A program made the position numbers and the translations under genes. From Prevotella sp. ne3005 (GTDB lineage Bacteria > Bacteroidota > Bacteroidia > Bacteroidales > Bacteroidaceae): a stretch of DNA of 64,000 nt. The notes beneath the pieces were generated by a model. The model was given only the letters and a program-made list of their open reading frames with translations. It had not been told where the DNA came from and did no database searches. This document shows, piece after piece, positions 7,245 to 15,723 of the stretch (positions within the stretch are counted from its first letter, which is position 1; every line of letters starts with the position of its first letter). The DNA lies in contig NZ_FOCK01000007.1 of assembly GCF_900110085.1 (NCBI RefSeq), positions 1-64,000 of the forward strand, given 5' to 3'.

Positions 7245-8418
7245 ACATATTATCGTAATACTTCTGATAGTCGCCAGAGGTCACATTGTCCAGCCACTCC
7301 TGATTATCGAGATACCAGCGGACGGTCTTTTCGATTCCCTCCTCAAACTGGAGTGAGGGCTCCCAGCCGAGTTCCTTCTGGAGTTTGGTAGAGTCGATGG
7401 CGTAGCGGAGGTCGTGGCCTGCACGGTCTGTCACGAAGGTAATGAGGTCCATATCTTCGCCTTCCTTCCTGCCCAGCAGACGATCGACGGTCTTAATCAC
7501 CACCTTAATAATATCTATGTTCTTCCACTCGTTGAAACCACCGATGTTATAGGTATCGGCAATCTTACCCTCATGGAAAATCACATCGATAGCACGGGCA
7601 TGATCCTCTACATACAGCCAGTCGCGCACATTCTCACCCTTACCATAGACGGGCAGTGGCTTACGATGACGGATGTTATTAATAAAAAGAGGTATCAGCT
7701 TCTCAGGGAACTGATAGGGACCATAGTTGTTCGAGCAGTTAGTTACGACTACAGGCATGCCGTAAGTGTCGTGATAAGCACGAACAAAGTGGTCTGAAGA
7801 AGCCTTGGCGGCTGAATAGGGTGAGTGAGGATTATACTTCGTGGTCTCCAAGAAGAACTTATCGCCGTAAGCCAGATGGTGCTCTGCGCTCGATGCGGTC
7901 GTGGTGAACGGAGGCTCGATACCCTCCGGGTGAGTCAGTTCCAATGCGCCATACACCTCATCGGTACTTATATGATAGAATCTGCAAGGGATTCTATCGC
8001 CCTTTCCTTCAGGGGTTTCCCCGTTTGACGGGGACACCATCACATATTTCTCAGGCAATGATTCCCAATAGAGCTTGGCAGCCTGAAGCAGGGAGAGTGT
8101 TCCCATCACGTTTGTCTTGGCGAAGGTGAAGGGATCCTTGATAGAGCGGTCTACATGCGATTCAGCAGCCAAGTGGATGATACCATCCACCTTCTTATCC
8201 TGCATCAGCTTGTAGAAAGCATCGAAGTCGCAGATATCCATCTTTACAAACTCGTAATTGGGTTTGTTCTCAATGTCCTTGAGGTTAGCCAGATTACCTG
8301 CGTAAGTCAGTTTGTCGAGGTTAATGATGTGATACTCGGGATACTTGTTCACGAACAGGCGCACCACATGGCTTCCTATAAAGCCCGCACCTCCTGTAAT
8401 AACGATTGTTCTTTTCAT
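7231..8418 (-). CDS. rfbB: dTDP-glucose 4,6-dehydratase RfbB with a hairpin insertion
   Basis: A 395-residue short-chain dehydrogenase/reductase that converts dTDP-glucose to dTDP-4-keto-6-deoxyglucose, the entry point to rhamnose and amino-deoxy sugars. NAD loop GGAGFIGSHVV at residues 9-19, STDEVYG with the catalytic Asp-Glu pair near 151, and YSAAKASS with the catalytic Tyr/Lys near 202. The protein is longer than usual because about 20 residues (VMVSPSNGETPEGKGDRIPC, near 126-145) sit between LPEKY and RFYHISTDEVYG. The DNA for this insert consists of two hairpins. The sugar genes that would use its product downstream (fdtA, fdtB) are broken, so it more likely serves rhamnose synthesis encoded elsewhere. 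Confidence 0.94.
   Translation of the reverse strand: MKRTIVITGGAGFIGSHVVRLFVNKYPEYHIINLDKLTYAGNLANLKDIENKPNYEFVKMDICDFDAFYKLMQDKKVDGIIHLAAESHVDRSIKDPFTFAKTNVMGTLSLLQAAKLYWESLPEKYVMVSPSNGETPEGKGDRIPCRFYHISTDEVYGALELTHPEGIEPPFTTTASSAEHHLAYGDKFFLETTKYNPHSPYSAAKASSDHFVRAYHDTYGMPVVVTNCSNNYGPYQFPEKLIPLFINNIRHRKPLPVYGKGENVRDWLYVEDHARAIDVIFHEGKIADTYNIGGFNEWKNIDIIKVVIKTVDRLLGRKEGEDMDLITFVTDRAGHDLRYAIDSTKLQKELGWEPSLQFEEGIEKTVRWYLDNQEWLDNVTSGDYQKYYDNMYANR
7975..8043 (-). repeat. Palindromic in-frame insertion within rfbB
   Basis: The segment holds two perfect hairpins: ATAGAATC/GATTCTAT (7975-7982 and 7990-7997, 7-nt loop) and TCCCCGT/ACGGGGA (8018-8024 and 8028-8034, 3-nt loop). It codes for residues absent from ordinary RfbB proteins, yet keeps the frame open. 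Confidence 0.6.
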
Positions 8419-8421
8419 ATT

Positions 8422-8910
8422 CTATCCTATTGTTATAACTTCTAAATCCTTAAACTCCTTTCCATCGATGGTGAGACGAACGAGGGTTCGCTCCTTATGC
8501 CAGCCCTGCAAGCCAGCTGCTCCCGGATTGATGTGCAGCAGATTGAGGGTCTTGTCGTACTTCACCTTTAATATATGTGAGTGGCCAGCCACAAACAACT
8601 GCGGCGGATTGGCGTAAAGCGTGGAGCGCACGGAGAAATCATAGTTTCCGGGATAGCCCCCGATATGCTTGATGAGCACATCCACATCCTCCACCTTGAA
8701 TCGGTTCAGCTCTCGATACATCAGTCTGAGGTCACCTCCGTCGCAATTGCCACATACTGCCCTGAAAGGTCGGAAGGCAGCCAGTTTCTCTGCCACCTCC
8801 ACACTACCGATATCGCCTGCATGCCATATCTCATCACAGGGTTCGAAATAATGCAAATATTTCTCATCCCAATACGAGTGGGTGTCGCTGAGTATACCTA
8901 TCTTCTTCAT
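8422..8910 (-). CDS. YfcE/MJ0936-type metallophosphoesterase
   Basis: A 162-residue calcineurin-like phosphoesterase. The two-metal motifs are in order: ILSDTHS at residues 5-11, HAGDIG near 31, GNCDG near 54, and VAGHSHI near 106. The family hydrolyses phosphodiesters such as cyclic nucleotides in vitro; the physiological substrate is usually unknown. The ATG at 8910 overlaps the upstream stop as ATGA, so I prefer it to an in-frame TTG at 8919. It is separated from rfbB by only 3 bp in the minus-strand operon. Confidence 0.85.
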   Translation of the reverse strand: MKKIGILSDTHSYWDEKYLHYFEPCDEIWHAGDIGSVEVAEKLAAFRPFRAVCGNCDGGDLRLMYRELNRFKVEDVDVLIKHIGGYPGNYDFSVRSTLYANPPQLFVAGHSHILKVKYDKTLNLLHINPGAAGLQGWHKERTLVRLTIDGKEFKDLEVITIG

Positions 8911-9527
8911 ATCTCCCAACGCTTACGGATAAACGCAGCAATCATTTTCTCTGTCTCCGCCAAGCCCAGCACTGTAGAGTCGATACAGAGGTCATAGCTC
9001 TCGGCCGCACCCCATTTCTTACCCGTGTAGTAGTTGTAGTACTGTGCCCTACGGCCCTCCTCCTGTTCAATCATGCGACGAGCCTCTTCACGACTGACGT
9101 TCTGCCGACTCATCATCTGTTCTATACGGTACTCCAAGGGGGCTGAGATGAAGACATTCACCGCATCCCTATCATCCCTCAGGATATAGTCAGCACAACG
9201 GCCAACAAACACACATGAGCCTTGCTCGGCAGCCTTCTTGATGGCATCGCTCTGAAACTGGAACAGGCTCTCCTGCGAAAAACTCGATTTATAGACTCCG
9301 CTATTAAAGTGGGGCGTTCCCATACTGAGCAATCCCCTGAAGAAGCCCTTGCGCTCATCGTTCTGCTCAAAGATCTTCTCTGAGAAACCGCTTTCCTTGG
9401 CAGCCAGATTCAACAGCTCCCGATCGTAATAGTTGGCATTGAAATCGAATGCCAGCATGCGACCAATGACATGACCACCACTGCCAAGCTGCCTGCCTAC
9501 ATTAATGATTACACGGTTGTCCATCAT
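8907..9527 (-). CDS. Cytidylate-kinase-like protein
   Basis: A 206-residue P-loop kinase-like protein of the cytidylate kinase-like family (AAA_26), with the phosphate loop NVGRQLGSGGHVIGR at residues 8-22 and the lid-like QNVSREEARRMIEQEEGRR near 137. Family members are widespread in Bacteroidota and Firmicutes, and the true substrate is not established; it is not the canonical Cmk. The start overlaps the end of the MATE gene by 26 bp and the end overlaps the phosphoesterase start, so it is translated within a tight operon. Confidence 0.8.
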   Translation of the reverse strand: MMDNRVIINVGRQLGSGGHVIGRMLAFDFNANYYDRELLNLAAKESGFSEKIFEQNDERKGFFRGLLSMGTPHFNSGVYKSSFSQESLFQFQSDAIKKAAEQGSCVFVGRCADYILRDDRDAVNVFISAPLEYRIEQMMSRQNVSREEARRMIEQEEGRRAQYYNYYTGKKWGAAESYDLCIDSTVLGLAETEKMIAAFIRKRWEI

Positions 9528-10872
9528 ATACTTTTAGTTTTTTCATATACCATATCAACATGGGGATCGTCATTGCAAACGATCCGAAGTCGGAGGCGGG
9601 CATCGAATACCACACACCGTCCAGATCCCATAACAAAGGGAAGACATACGCCATGGGCAACAACAGGAACAGCTGTCTCGACAGCGAAAGGAAGATGGAA
9701 ACCTTCACCTTGCCGATACTCTGGAAGAAATGCGTGATCACTGCCTGCGAGCCCACCACGAAGAATACCAGCATATCCAGTTTGATGCCTCGTGCCGACA
9801 AGTCTATCAGCGTAGCATCGCTGGTGAAGATACGGGCTATCTCTCTGGGGAAGAGCATCGAGAGTGCCCAGCCCACCATGAGGATGCCCGTTGCACATCC
9901 GATGGCAATAAAGAGGCATCGGAACATACGGTCGAACTTCTCGGCTCCGTAGTTATAGCCCACAATCGGCTGCATACCCTGACAGACGCCCATCACGAAC
10001 ATGAAGAACATCATCACCACCGAGTTGGCTATCGAATAGGCACCCACGGCCATATCACCGCCATAACGCACAAACTGATTGTTCATGAAGATCACGATGA
10101 CACAGCTGGTGGCGTTCATCAGGAACGGTGAGATGCCAATCGCGATGATATTCCTTACCAGGTTGGCCTTCAGCTTATAGATACCCTTCTTCAGATGAAG
10201 CAGTTCTTTCTTATCCGAGAAGATCCATATCTGCCAACAAAGTGCCATCGTTTGCGAGGTAACGGTTGCCAGCGCAGCCCCTCGGATGCCCCAACGGAAC
10301 CACCACACGAAGGCTATCACCAGCAGGATGTTCATACCCACCGTAAACAGCGTGGCATACATGGCATGGCGCGGTTTGCCTGCAGCTCGGAGCACAGCAT
10401 TCGAACCGAAGTACATGTGCGTTACCACGTTACCCAGCAGGATCACAATCATGAACTCTCGGGCATAGGGCAGTGTGGCGTCAGAAGCGCCGAAGAATCT
10501 GAGGATAGGATCGAGGAACAACAGCGAGAGCACCATAAACGAGAAGCCGATGATCAAGTTCAGCGTCACCGTATTACCCAGCAGGTTTTGGGCTACACCA
10601 TAGTCTTTCTGACCCAATTTCACGCTGATGCTCGCAGAGGAACCCACACCCACAGCCGCACCGAAGGCAGCACTCAGGTTCATAAAGGGGAATGTGATGC
10701 CAAGACCAGCGATAGCTTCAGGACCCACAATCTGTCCGATCATGGCACGGTCGATGATATTATAGAGGCTCGATGCCGTCATGGCGACGATAGCGGGCAG
10801 GGCATACTGCCAAAGCAGTTGTCCTACAGGTTTCTGTCCCAATTCAAGCGCAGCCTGTTTGTTGTCTGTCAT
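9502..10872 (-). CDS. MATE family efflux transporter
   Basis: A 456-residue, 12-helix multidrug and toxin extrusion transporter of the inner membrane, expected to export cationic drugs or metabolites by Na+ or H+ antiport. The N-terminal repeat contains MTASSLYNIIDRAMIGQIVG near residue 32 and the second repeat contains GVCQGMQPIVGYNYGAEKFDR near 268, both typical of the family. It is the first gene of the long minus-strand operon and has a strong promoter upstream. The substrate cannot be predicted. Confidence 0.93.
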   Translation of the reverse strand: MTDNKQAALELGQKPVGQLLWQYALPAIVAMTASSLYNIIDRAMIGQIVGPEAIAGLGITFPFMNLSAAFGAAVGVGSSASISVKLGQKDYGVAQNLLGNTVTLNLIIGFSFMVLSLLFLDPILRFFGASDATLPYAREFMIVILLGNVVTHMYFGSNAVLRAAGKPRHAMYATLFTVGMNILLVIAFVWWFRWGIRGAALATVTSQTMALCWQIWIFSDKKELLHLKKGIYKLKANLVRNIIAIGISPFLMNATSCVIVIFMNNQFVRYGGDMAVGAYSIANSVVMMFFMFVMGVCQGMQPIVGYNYGAEKFDRMFRCLFIAIGCATGILMVGWALSMLFPREIARIFTSDATLIDLSARGIKLDMLVFFVVGSQAVITHFFQSIGKVKVSIFLSLSRQLFLLLPMAYVFPLLWDLDGVWYSMPASDFGSFAMTIPMLIWYMKKLKVYDGQPCNH

Positions 10873-10895
10873 GCTTATACCTTATAAAAACGGTG

Positions 10896-10964
10896 CAAAG
10901 GTACGATTATTTTTCGAGAAAACGCAAATTAATTTGGATTTTTACTCGCTTATTCGTACCTTTG
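10896..10964. promoter_or_regulatory. Bidirectional promoter, MATE operon (-) and subtilase operon (+)
   Basis: Plus strand: TTTG at 10933-10936, a 20-bp spacer, then TACCTTTG at 10957-10964. Minus strand: TACCTTTG at 10896-10903 with its TTTG at 10925-10928, spacer 21 bp. The two -33 boxes meet in the perfect palindrome CAAATTAATTTG (10925-10936). A very similar core recurs at 49334-49345. Confidence 0.85.
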
Positions 10965-10972
10965 CAGCCGTA

Positions 10973-12427
10973 ATGCGTCTGAGAAGTACTTTTTTACTGA
11001 CAGCCTGTCTGTTTCTTGCCCTCTTATGTCATTTGACAGCAAGTGCAGGCCGAAGCCCTAAGATCAAGTATCCTGGGGGCAAATATTATATCTGGCGCTA
11101 CACTCTGAAGGACAAGCAGGGCTCCCCCTACTCCATCGACCATCCCACGCGCTGGCTTACCCATAAATCCGTTGAGCGCCGTAAGCGTCAGGGACTGCCC
11201 GTCGACTCTACCGACCTGCCCGTCAGCAGCAAATACCTGAAACTCTTTGAGAAGGCCTCTGGCGAGATAGTCCGGAGTGCGAAGAAAGGCTCTGTAGAAT
11301 GGAACATCATTGGCACCAGCCGTTGGAACAATACCATCCTCGTGCGCTCCAACGACACCACCCTCTTCCATCGTCTGGCGACCCTTGACTGTGTGAAGAG
11401 ATCGGAGATGGTATGGACCTCACCCGACAGTATCAACCGCTTCATCAAGACCGCTGTCCACGAAGACTTCAACCCTTGGGACAGTGTGAAGTCCAGCCGT
11501 TATGGCAACGGCCTGGAACAGATAGAGATGCTCATGGGGCAACGACTGCACAACATCGACCTTCGTGGAAAGGGCATGACCATTGCCGTGCTCGACGGTG
11601 GTTTCCAGAACTGCGATGCCATCCCTGCCTTCCAGCATGCCAACATCGTGGGAGTCAAGGACTTTGTCTATCCCAACAGCCTGCATTTCTATCAGGAGAC
11701 CGATCATGGCACGAAGGTGCTCTCGGCAATGGCTGCCAACGAGCCCGAGGTGCTCATCGGCACAGCCCCAGAAGCACGCTACTGGCTCTTGCGCTGTGAA
11801 GACCAGCAGACGGAACAACCCGTAGAAGAAGACTATTGGGCTATGGCAGCCGAGTTTGCGGACTCCATAGGGGCGGACATCATCAGTTCTAGCTTAGGCT
11901 ATAACGACTACGACAACCACCCCAACTACTATCACCAACGCGACCTTGACGGAGAGACCGCCCTTATCTCCCACACCGCCTCGATGCTGGCGCGGAAAGG
12001 GATCATCCTCGTCAACTCTGCAGGTAATTCCGGCATGGGGCCGTGGAAGAAGATTGTCTTCCCCGCCGATGCCCAAGACATCATCACCGTAGGTGCCCTC
12101 AACATGGAAAGGAAGAATGCGCCTTTCAGTGGTGTAGGCCCCACCCAAGACGGTCGTGTGAAGCCCGATGTGATGGCCTTAGGCAGTCCTGCCTCGCTCA
12201 TCTCTGGGCGCGGTTCCATCGTGAGGGATATGGGCACCTCGTTCTCTACGCCCATGGTGGCAGGACTTGTGGCTTGTCTGTGGCAGGCCTTTCCTCAGAA
12301 GACGGCCTTGGAGATCATCAGTCTGGTGCGCCAGACGAGTAGTGGTTACGAGAAACCCGACAACATCTACGGCTACGGCACACCCAACTTCTGGCGGGCA
12401 TATATGATTGGGAGGATTGAGAAGTGA
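10973..12427 (+). CDS. Secreted S8 family serine peptidase (subtilase)
   Basis: A 484-residue protein with an N-terminal signal peptide (MRLRSTFLLTACLFLALL). The subtilisin catalytic triad is visible: Asp208 in AVLDGGF, His245 in DHGTKV and Ser423 in GTSFSTPMVAGL; the oxyanion region is NSAGNSG near 348. It should be a periplasmic or secreted endopeptidase. No type IX secretion C-terminal domain is evident; the protein ends soon after the catalytic core. I place the start at 10973, 9 bp after the -7 box, implying a very short leader. Its stop overlaps the GTG start of xseA (GTGA), so the peptidase and a DNA-repair nuclease share an operon. Confidence 0.92.
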   Translation: MRLRSTFLLTACLFLALLCHLTASAGRSPKIKYPGGKYYIWRYTLKDKQGSPYSIDHPTRWLTHKSVERRKRQGLPVDSTDLPVSSKYLKLFEKASGEIVRSAKKGSVEWNIIGTSRWNNTILVRSNDTTLFHRLATLDCVKRSEMVWTSPDSINRFIKTAVHEDFNPWDSVKSSRYGNGLEQIEMLMGQRLHNIDLRGKGMTIAVLDGGFQNCDAIPAFQHANIVGVKDFVYPNSLHFYQETDHGTKVLSAMAANEPEVLIGTAPEARYWLLRCEDQQTEQPVEEDYWAMAAEFADSIGADIISSSLGYNDYDNHPNYYHQRDLDGETALISHTASMLARKGIILVNSAGNSGMGPWKKIVFPADAQDIITVGALNMERKNAPFSGVGPTQDGRVKPDVMALGSPASLISGRGSIVRDMGTSFSTPMVAGLVACLWQAFPQKTALEIISLVRQTSSGYEKPDNIYGYGTPNFWRAYMIGRIEK

Positions 12428-13728
12428 AAGACAAAAGACTGACATTATACGAACTCAACAGCCTCGTGAAGGAGGTGATAGAGTGTGAGATGCCCAATGA
12501 GTATTGGGTAGAAGCCGAATTGTCGGAATGCCACGAGTCGAGAGGTCACTGTTATATGGAACTTATCCAGAAAGACGAGCAGACCGCTACCCCCATCGCC
12601 AAAGCCCAAACCAGATGCTGGGCCTCGAAATGGATGATAGTACGCCCCTATTTCGAACGGACTACTGGTCAGCGGCTCCATGCTGGTATGAAAGTGCTGC
12701 TCAAGGTCAAAGCCCAATTCCATGAGGCATATGGTTTCTCGTGGATCGTGAGCGATATCGACCCCACCTACACCCTTGGCGATATGGCCCGCAAGCGTCA
12801 GGAGATTATCCGCCAACTCAAGGCCGAGGGTGTGTTTGACCTGCAGAAAGAACTCTCGCTGCCCCTGTTTTGTCAGCGTATCGCCGTCATCTCCAGTGAG
12901 ACAGCTGCAGGCTATGGAGACTTCCGCAACCAACTCACCGACAATCCCTACGGCTTTAAGTTCCTGACCTGGCTCTTCCCTGCCATCATGCAGGGTGATG
13001 GTGTGGAGCAGAGTGTCATCCAAGCACTCGACCGCATCAACGATGTGATAGACGACTTCGACTGTGTTGTCATCATCCGTGGCGGTGGTGCCACCAGCGA
13101 CATGAGTGGCTTCGACACCCTGGCTTTGGCTGAGAACGTAGCCAACTTCCCCCTGCCCATCATTACAGGTATCGGCCACGACCGCGATGAGAGTATCCTC
13201 GACATGGTGAGCCATACGCGAGTTAAAACGCCTACCGCAGCAGCCTCGTTGCTCGTCGACCACCTGAAACAAGTGCTCGATGCCCTCAACGATGCTCAGG
13301 ACACCATCACCCTCTGCGCCCAGCAAAAACTCTCAACTCTCAACGCTCAACTCTCAGCAATCTCCGAGGCCATCCCTCGTCTCTTCTCCATCGTTAAGAC
13401 GCGTCAGGAAGCGCGCCTCGACACCTATTATCAGCGCATCGCCCACCAGATGGGCCTCAAGCTCTCAACGCTCAACGCTCAACTCTCAACAATAGAGTCA
13501 AAGATTCCCATGGTTCTTGAGCGCAGGCTCACCTCCGAGCGTCATCGTCTGGAAATCCTAGAAGAGAAAGTGCATTCGCTCGACCCTGCCCTTCTGCTGA
13601 AGCGAGGCTACAGCATCACCCTCTTTCATGGCAAGGCTGTACGCGCCCCACAAGACCTGAAAGCAGGTGACGAGATAGAGACCCGACTTGAAAAGGGAAC
13701 CGTTGTTTCAAAGGTTTTGAAATATTGA
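12424..13728 (+). CDS. xseA: Exodeoxyribonuclease VII large subunit
   Basis: A 434-residue protein with an N-terminal OB-fold (LTLYELNSLVKEVIE, then YWVEAELSECHESRGHCYMEL) and the catalytic domain containing ISSETAAGYGDF near residue 158, VIIRGGGATSDM near 217 and ITGIGHDRDESI near 247. With XseB it degrades single-stranded DNA to oligonucleotides. The start is GTG at 12424, overlapping the upstream stop. In the C-terminal coiled coil, residues 303-311 and 347-355 are both LSTLNAQLS, encoded by tandem CTCAACK heptamers. The 7-bp DNA period gives a 21-bp, 7-residue protein period that fits a coiled-coil heptad. Confidence 0.95.
   Translation: MKDKRLTLYELNSLVKEVIECEMPNEYWVEAELSECHESRGHCYMELIQKDEQTATPIAKAQTRCWASKWMIVRPYFERTTGQRLHAGMKVLLKVKAQFHEAYGFSWIVSDIDPTYTLGDMARKRQEIIRQLKAEGVFDLQKELSLPLFCQRIAVISSETAAGYGDFRNQLTDNPYGFKFLTWLFPAIMQGDGVEQSVIQALDRINDVIDDFDCVVIIRGGGATSDMSGFDTLALAENVANFPLPIITGIGHDRDESILDMVSHTRVKTPTAAASLLVDHLKQVLDALNDAQDTITLCAQQKLSTLNAQLSAISEAIPRLFSIVKTRQEARLDTYYQRIAHQMGLKLSTLNAQLSTIESKIPMVLERRLTSERHRLEILEEKVHSLDPALLLKRGYSITLFHGKAVRAPQDLKAGDEIETRLEKGTVVSKVLKY
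13330..13357 (+). repeat. Heptamer tract inside xseA, copy 1
   Basis: Four tandem units of the CTCAACT/CTCAACG type encode LSTLNAQLS (residues 303-311). The coding strand carries the stop-free orientation; the complement contains TGA in each unit. Confidence 0.75.
13462..13490 (+). repeat. Heptamer tract inside xseA, copy 2
   Basis: CTCAACG, CTCAACG, CTCAACT and a partial unit encode a second LSTLNAQLS (residues 347-355), 132 bp after copy 1 and in the same frame. Confidence 0.75.
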
Positions 13729-13774
13729 AAATTAAAGTATTGAAAATTGAAGTATTGAAAATTGAAATATTGAA
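13723..13774 (+). repeat. ATTGAAA tract between xseA and xseB
   Basis: A 15-bp period built from ATTGAAA units of 7 and 8 bp, repeated about 3.5 times. The first unit supplies the xseA stop codon (TGA at 13726-13728) and the last ends three bases before the xseB ATG. Confidence 0.75.
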
Positions 13775-13776
13775 AT

Positions 13777-13968
13777 ATGAGTAAGGAAATCAAATACGAG
13801 GCAGCATTTGCCGAACTCCAGACCATCGTCCGCAAGATGGAAAACGATGAACTCGACATCGACCAGATGTCCGACCAGTTGAAACGTGCACAGGAATTGA
13901 TCAAGCTCTGCAAGGACAAACTGACCAAAACCGACGAGGAAATCAAGAAAATCCTTGCCGAAAAGTAA
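13777..13968 (+). CDS. xseB: Exodeoxyribonuclease VII small subunit
   Basis: A 63-residue, mostly helical protein with the family signature: FAELQTIVRKMENDELDIDQM near residues 10-30 and a lysine-rich C-terminal helix (LIKLCKDKLTKTDEEIKKIL). It binds the large-subunit coiled coil. Length is typical for Bacteroidota XseB. It follows xseA after the repeat tract described above. Confidence 0.93.
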   Translation: MSKEIKYEAAFAELQTIVRKMENDELDIDQMSDQLKRAQELIKLCKDKLTKTDEEIKKILAEK

Positions 13969-14008
13969 GTTTTCGACCAAAAATGTTGGGGATTTGACAT
14001 GAATTGTG

Positions 14009-14016
14009 TACTTTTG
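14009..14016 (+). promoter_or_regulatory. -7 box upstream of ilvE
   Basis: TACTTTTG, 33 bp before the ilvE ATG, matches the Bacteroidota -7 box. The nearest TTTG (13993-13996) is only 12 bp away, so the -33 element is uncertain. Confidence 0.5.
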
Positions 14017-14049
14017 CAAGCAGAATTGAAACTTTAACATTGTATCGAT

Positions 14050-15066
14050 ATGAAGAATTTAGATTGGGGTAGTCTGTCATTCGGCTACATGAAGACCGAC
14101 TACAACGTGCGTTGCTACTATCGCGACGGCAAATGGGGCGAGATTGAAGTTTGCTCCGACGAGTATCTGAACCTGCACATGGCTGCTACGTGTCTGCACT
14201 ACGGTCAGGAGGCTTTCGAAGGTCTGAAGGCCTACCGTTGTCCTGACGGCAAGGTGCGCATTTTCCGTGTCGATGAGAATGCCAAGCGTCTGCAGAGCAC
14301 TTGCCGTGGTATCATGATGCCTGAGGTGTCTACCGAGCTCTTTACAGAGATGGTGAAGAAGGTGGTTCGCCTCAATCAGGAGTGGATTCCCACCTATGAG
14401 AGTGGTGCTACGCTCTATATCCGTCCGTTGCTCATCGGAACCAGTGCCCAGGTGGGTGTTCATCCCGCTAAGGAGTATTGCTTCCTGATCTTCGTCACCC
14501 CAGTAGGTCCTTACTTCAAGGGTGGTTTCTCCAGCAATCCTTATGTCATCGTTCGTGATTACGACCGTTCTGCTCCTCTTGGAACTGGTAAATACAAGGT
14601 GGGTGGTAACTACGCTGCCTCTCTCTTCGCCAACAACCTGGCACATGAGAAGGGTTATGCCTGTGAGTTCTACCTCGACGCCAAGGAGAAGAAATACATC
14701 GACGAGTGTGGTGCTGCCAACTTCTTCGGTATCAAGAACAACACCTACATCACTCCTGAGTCAACCTCTATCCTGCCCTCTATCACCAACAAGTCGCTGA
14801 TGCAGGTGGCTGAGGATCTGGGCATGAAGGTGGAGCGCCGTCCTATCCCCGAGGAGGAACTTGAGACCTTCGAGGAGGCTGGTGCTTGCGGTACAGCAGC
14901 TGTGATTTCACCTATCTCTTATATCGACGACCTCGACACTGGCAAGCGCTATTCATTCGGCGACAAGCCCGGTCCTCAGTCCAAGAAGCTCTTCGACACC
15001 CTCCGTGGCATCCAGTATGGTGAGATCGAGGACAAGCATGGCTGGACAACGGTTGTGATTGAGTAA
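14050..15066 (+). CDS. ilvE: Branched-chain amino acid aminotransferase
   Basis: A 338-residue fold-type IV PLP enzyme that transfers amino groups between glutamate and the keto acids of Leu, Ile and Val. LHYGQEAFEGLKAYR near residue 51 and APLGTGKYKVGGNYAAS near 175 (with the PLP lysine) are conserved, as is DECGAANFFGI near 219. It is a large-type BCAT of normal length. It has a likely promoter of its own and heads the plus-strand run ilvE, DUF975, trmB, LRR protein, mrp. Confidence 0.96.
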   Translation: MKNLDWGSLSFGYMKTDYNVRCYYRDGKWGEIEVCSDEYLNLHMAATCLHYGQEAFEGLKAYRCPDGKVRIFRVDENAKRLQSTCRGIMMPEVSTELFTEMVKKVVRLNQEWIPTYESGATLYIRPLLIGTSAQVGVHPAKEYCFLIFVTPVGPYFKGGFSSNPYVIVRDYDRSAPLGTGKYKVGGNYAASLFANNLAHEKGYACEFYLDAKEKKYIDECGAANFFGIKNNTYITPESTSILPSITNKSLMQVAEDLGMKVERRPIPEEELETFEEAGACGTAAVISPISYIDDLDTGKRYSFGDKPGPQSKKLFDTLRGIQYGEIEDKHGWTTVVIE

Positions 15067-15108
15067 AGGGAAAAAGTAAAAAGGTAAAAAAGTAAAAGGG
15101 TTAAAAAT
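15067..15108 (+). repeat. Octamer tract between ilvE and the DUF975 gene
   Basis: Units of GTAAAAAG/GTAAAAAA/GTAAAAGG directly follow the ilvE stop and end just before the next ATG at 15115. TAA occurs in all three frames. Confidence 0.65.
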
Positions 15109-15114
15109 TCCATT

Positions 15115-15723
15115 ATGGGAATCAATCAAACCTATAAAGAGCGTGCCCTCGCCAGTTTGGAGGGCAAGTGGGGGTCTGCAGCTATTGCAACCCTTATCAT
15201 CGCCATCATCACTGGCGGTATCAGCACCGTTATCACCCTGCCCATGGGCAGTGATACGGTTGCTGGTTTAAGCACCAATGGTATTTGGTCATTACTCTGT
15301 CTGCCACTCGAATGGGGCTTCACAGTTTACTTCCTGAACCTTATCCGTCAGGAGGACATCCGCTATGAGCGTCTCTTCGAGGGGTACAAGGATTTTATCC
15401 GCACCTTCCTGATGGAGTTCCTCTACTGCCTTGCCGTTGCCGTTGGCACCTGTCTGTTTATTGTTCCAGGTATCATTCTCGGCATCGGTTTGTGTATGGC
15501 TCCTTATATCTTGAAGGACGATCCCCAGATCAGTGCCATGGACGCTCTGATGAAGAGTTGGCAGATAACGAGGGGGCACAAGTTGAAGCTCTTCTGGCTC
15601 GGTCTCAGCTTTATCGGCTGGATCATCCTGAGCTTTTGCACCTTCGGTCTTGGTTTCTTTCTCCTGGCTCCATACATGGAGGCCACTTTTGCTCACTATT
15701 ACGAGGATATAAAAACAGCGTAA
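15115..15723 (+). CDS. DUF975 family membrane protein
   Basis: A 202-residue integral membrane protein with about four to five hydrophobic stretches. It begins with a polar NQTYKERALASLEGKWGSA, as is typical of DUF975, and has LCMAPYILKDDPQISAMDALMKS near residue 125 followed by GHKLKLFWLGLSFIGW. The function of the family is unknown. The stop codon is immediately followed by the trmB ATG with no intervening base, so the two are translationally linked. Confidence 0.8.
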   Translation: MGINQTYKERALASLEGKWGSAAIATLIIAIITGGISTVITLPMGSDTVAGLSTNGIWSLLCLPLEWGFTVYFLNLIRQEDIRYERLFEGYKDFIRTFLMEFLYCLAVAVGTCLFIVPGIILGIGLCMAPYILKDDPQISAMDALMKSWQITRGHKLKLFWLGLSFIGWIILSFCTFGLGFFLLAPYMEATFAHYYEDIKTA

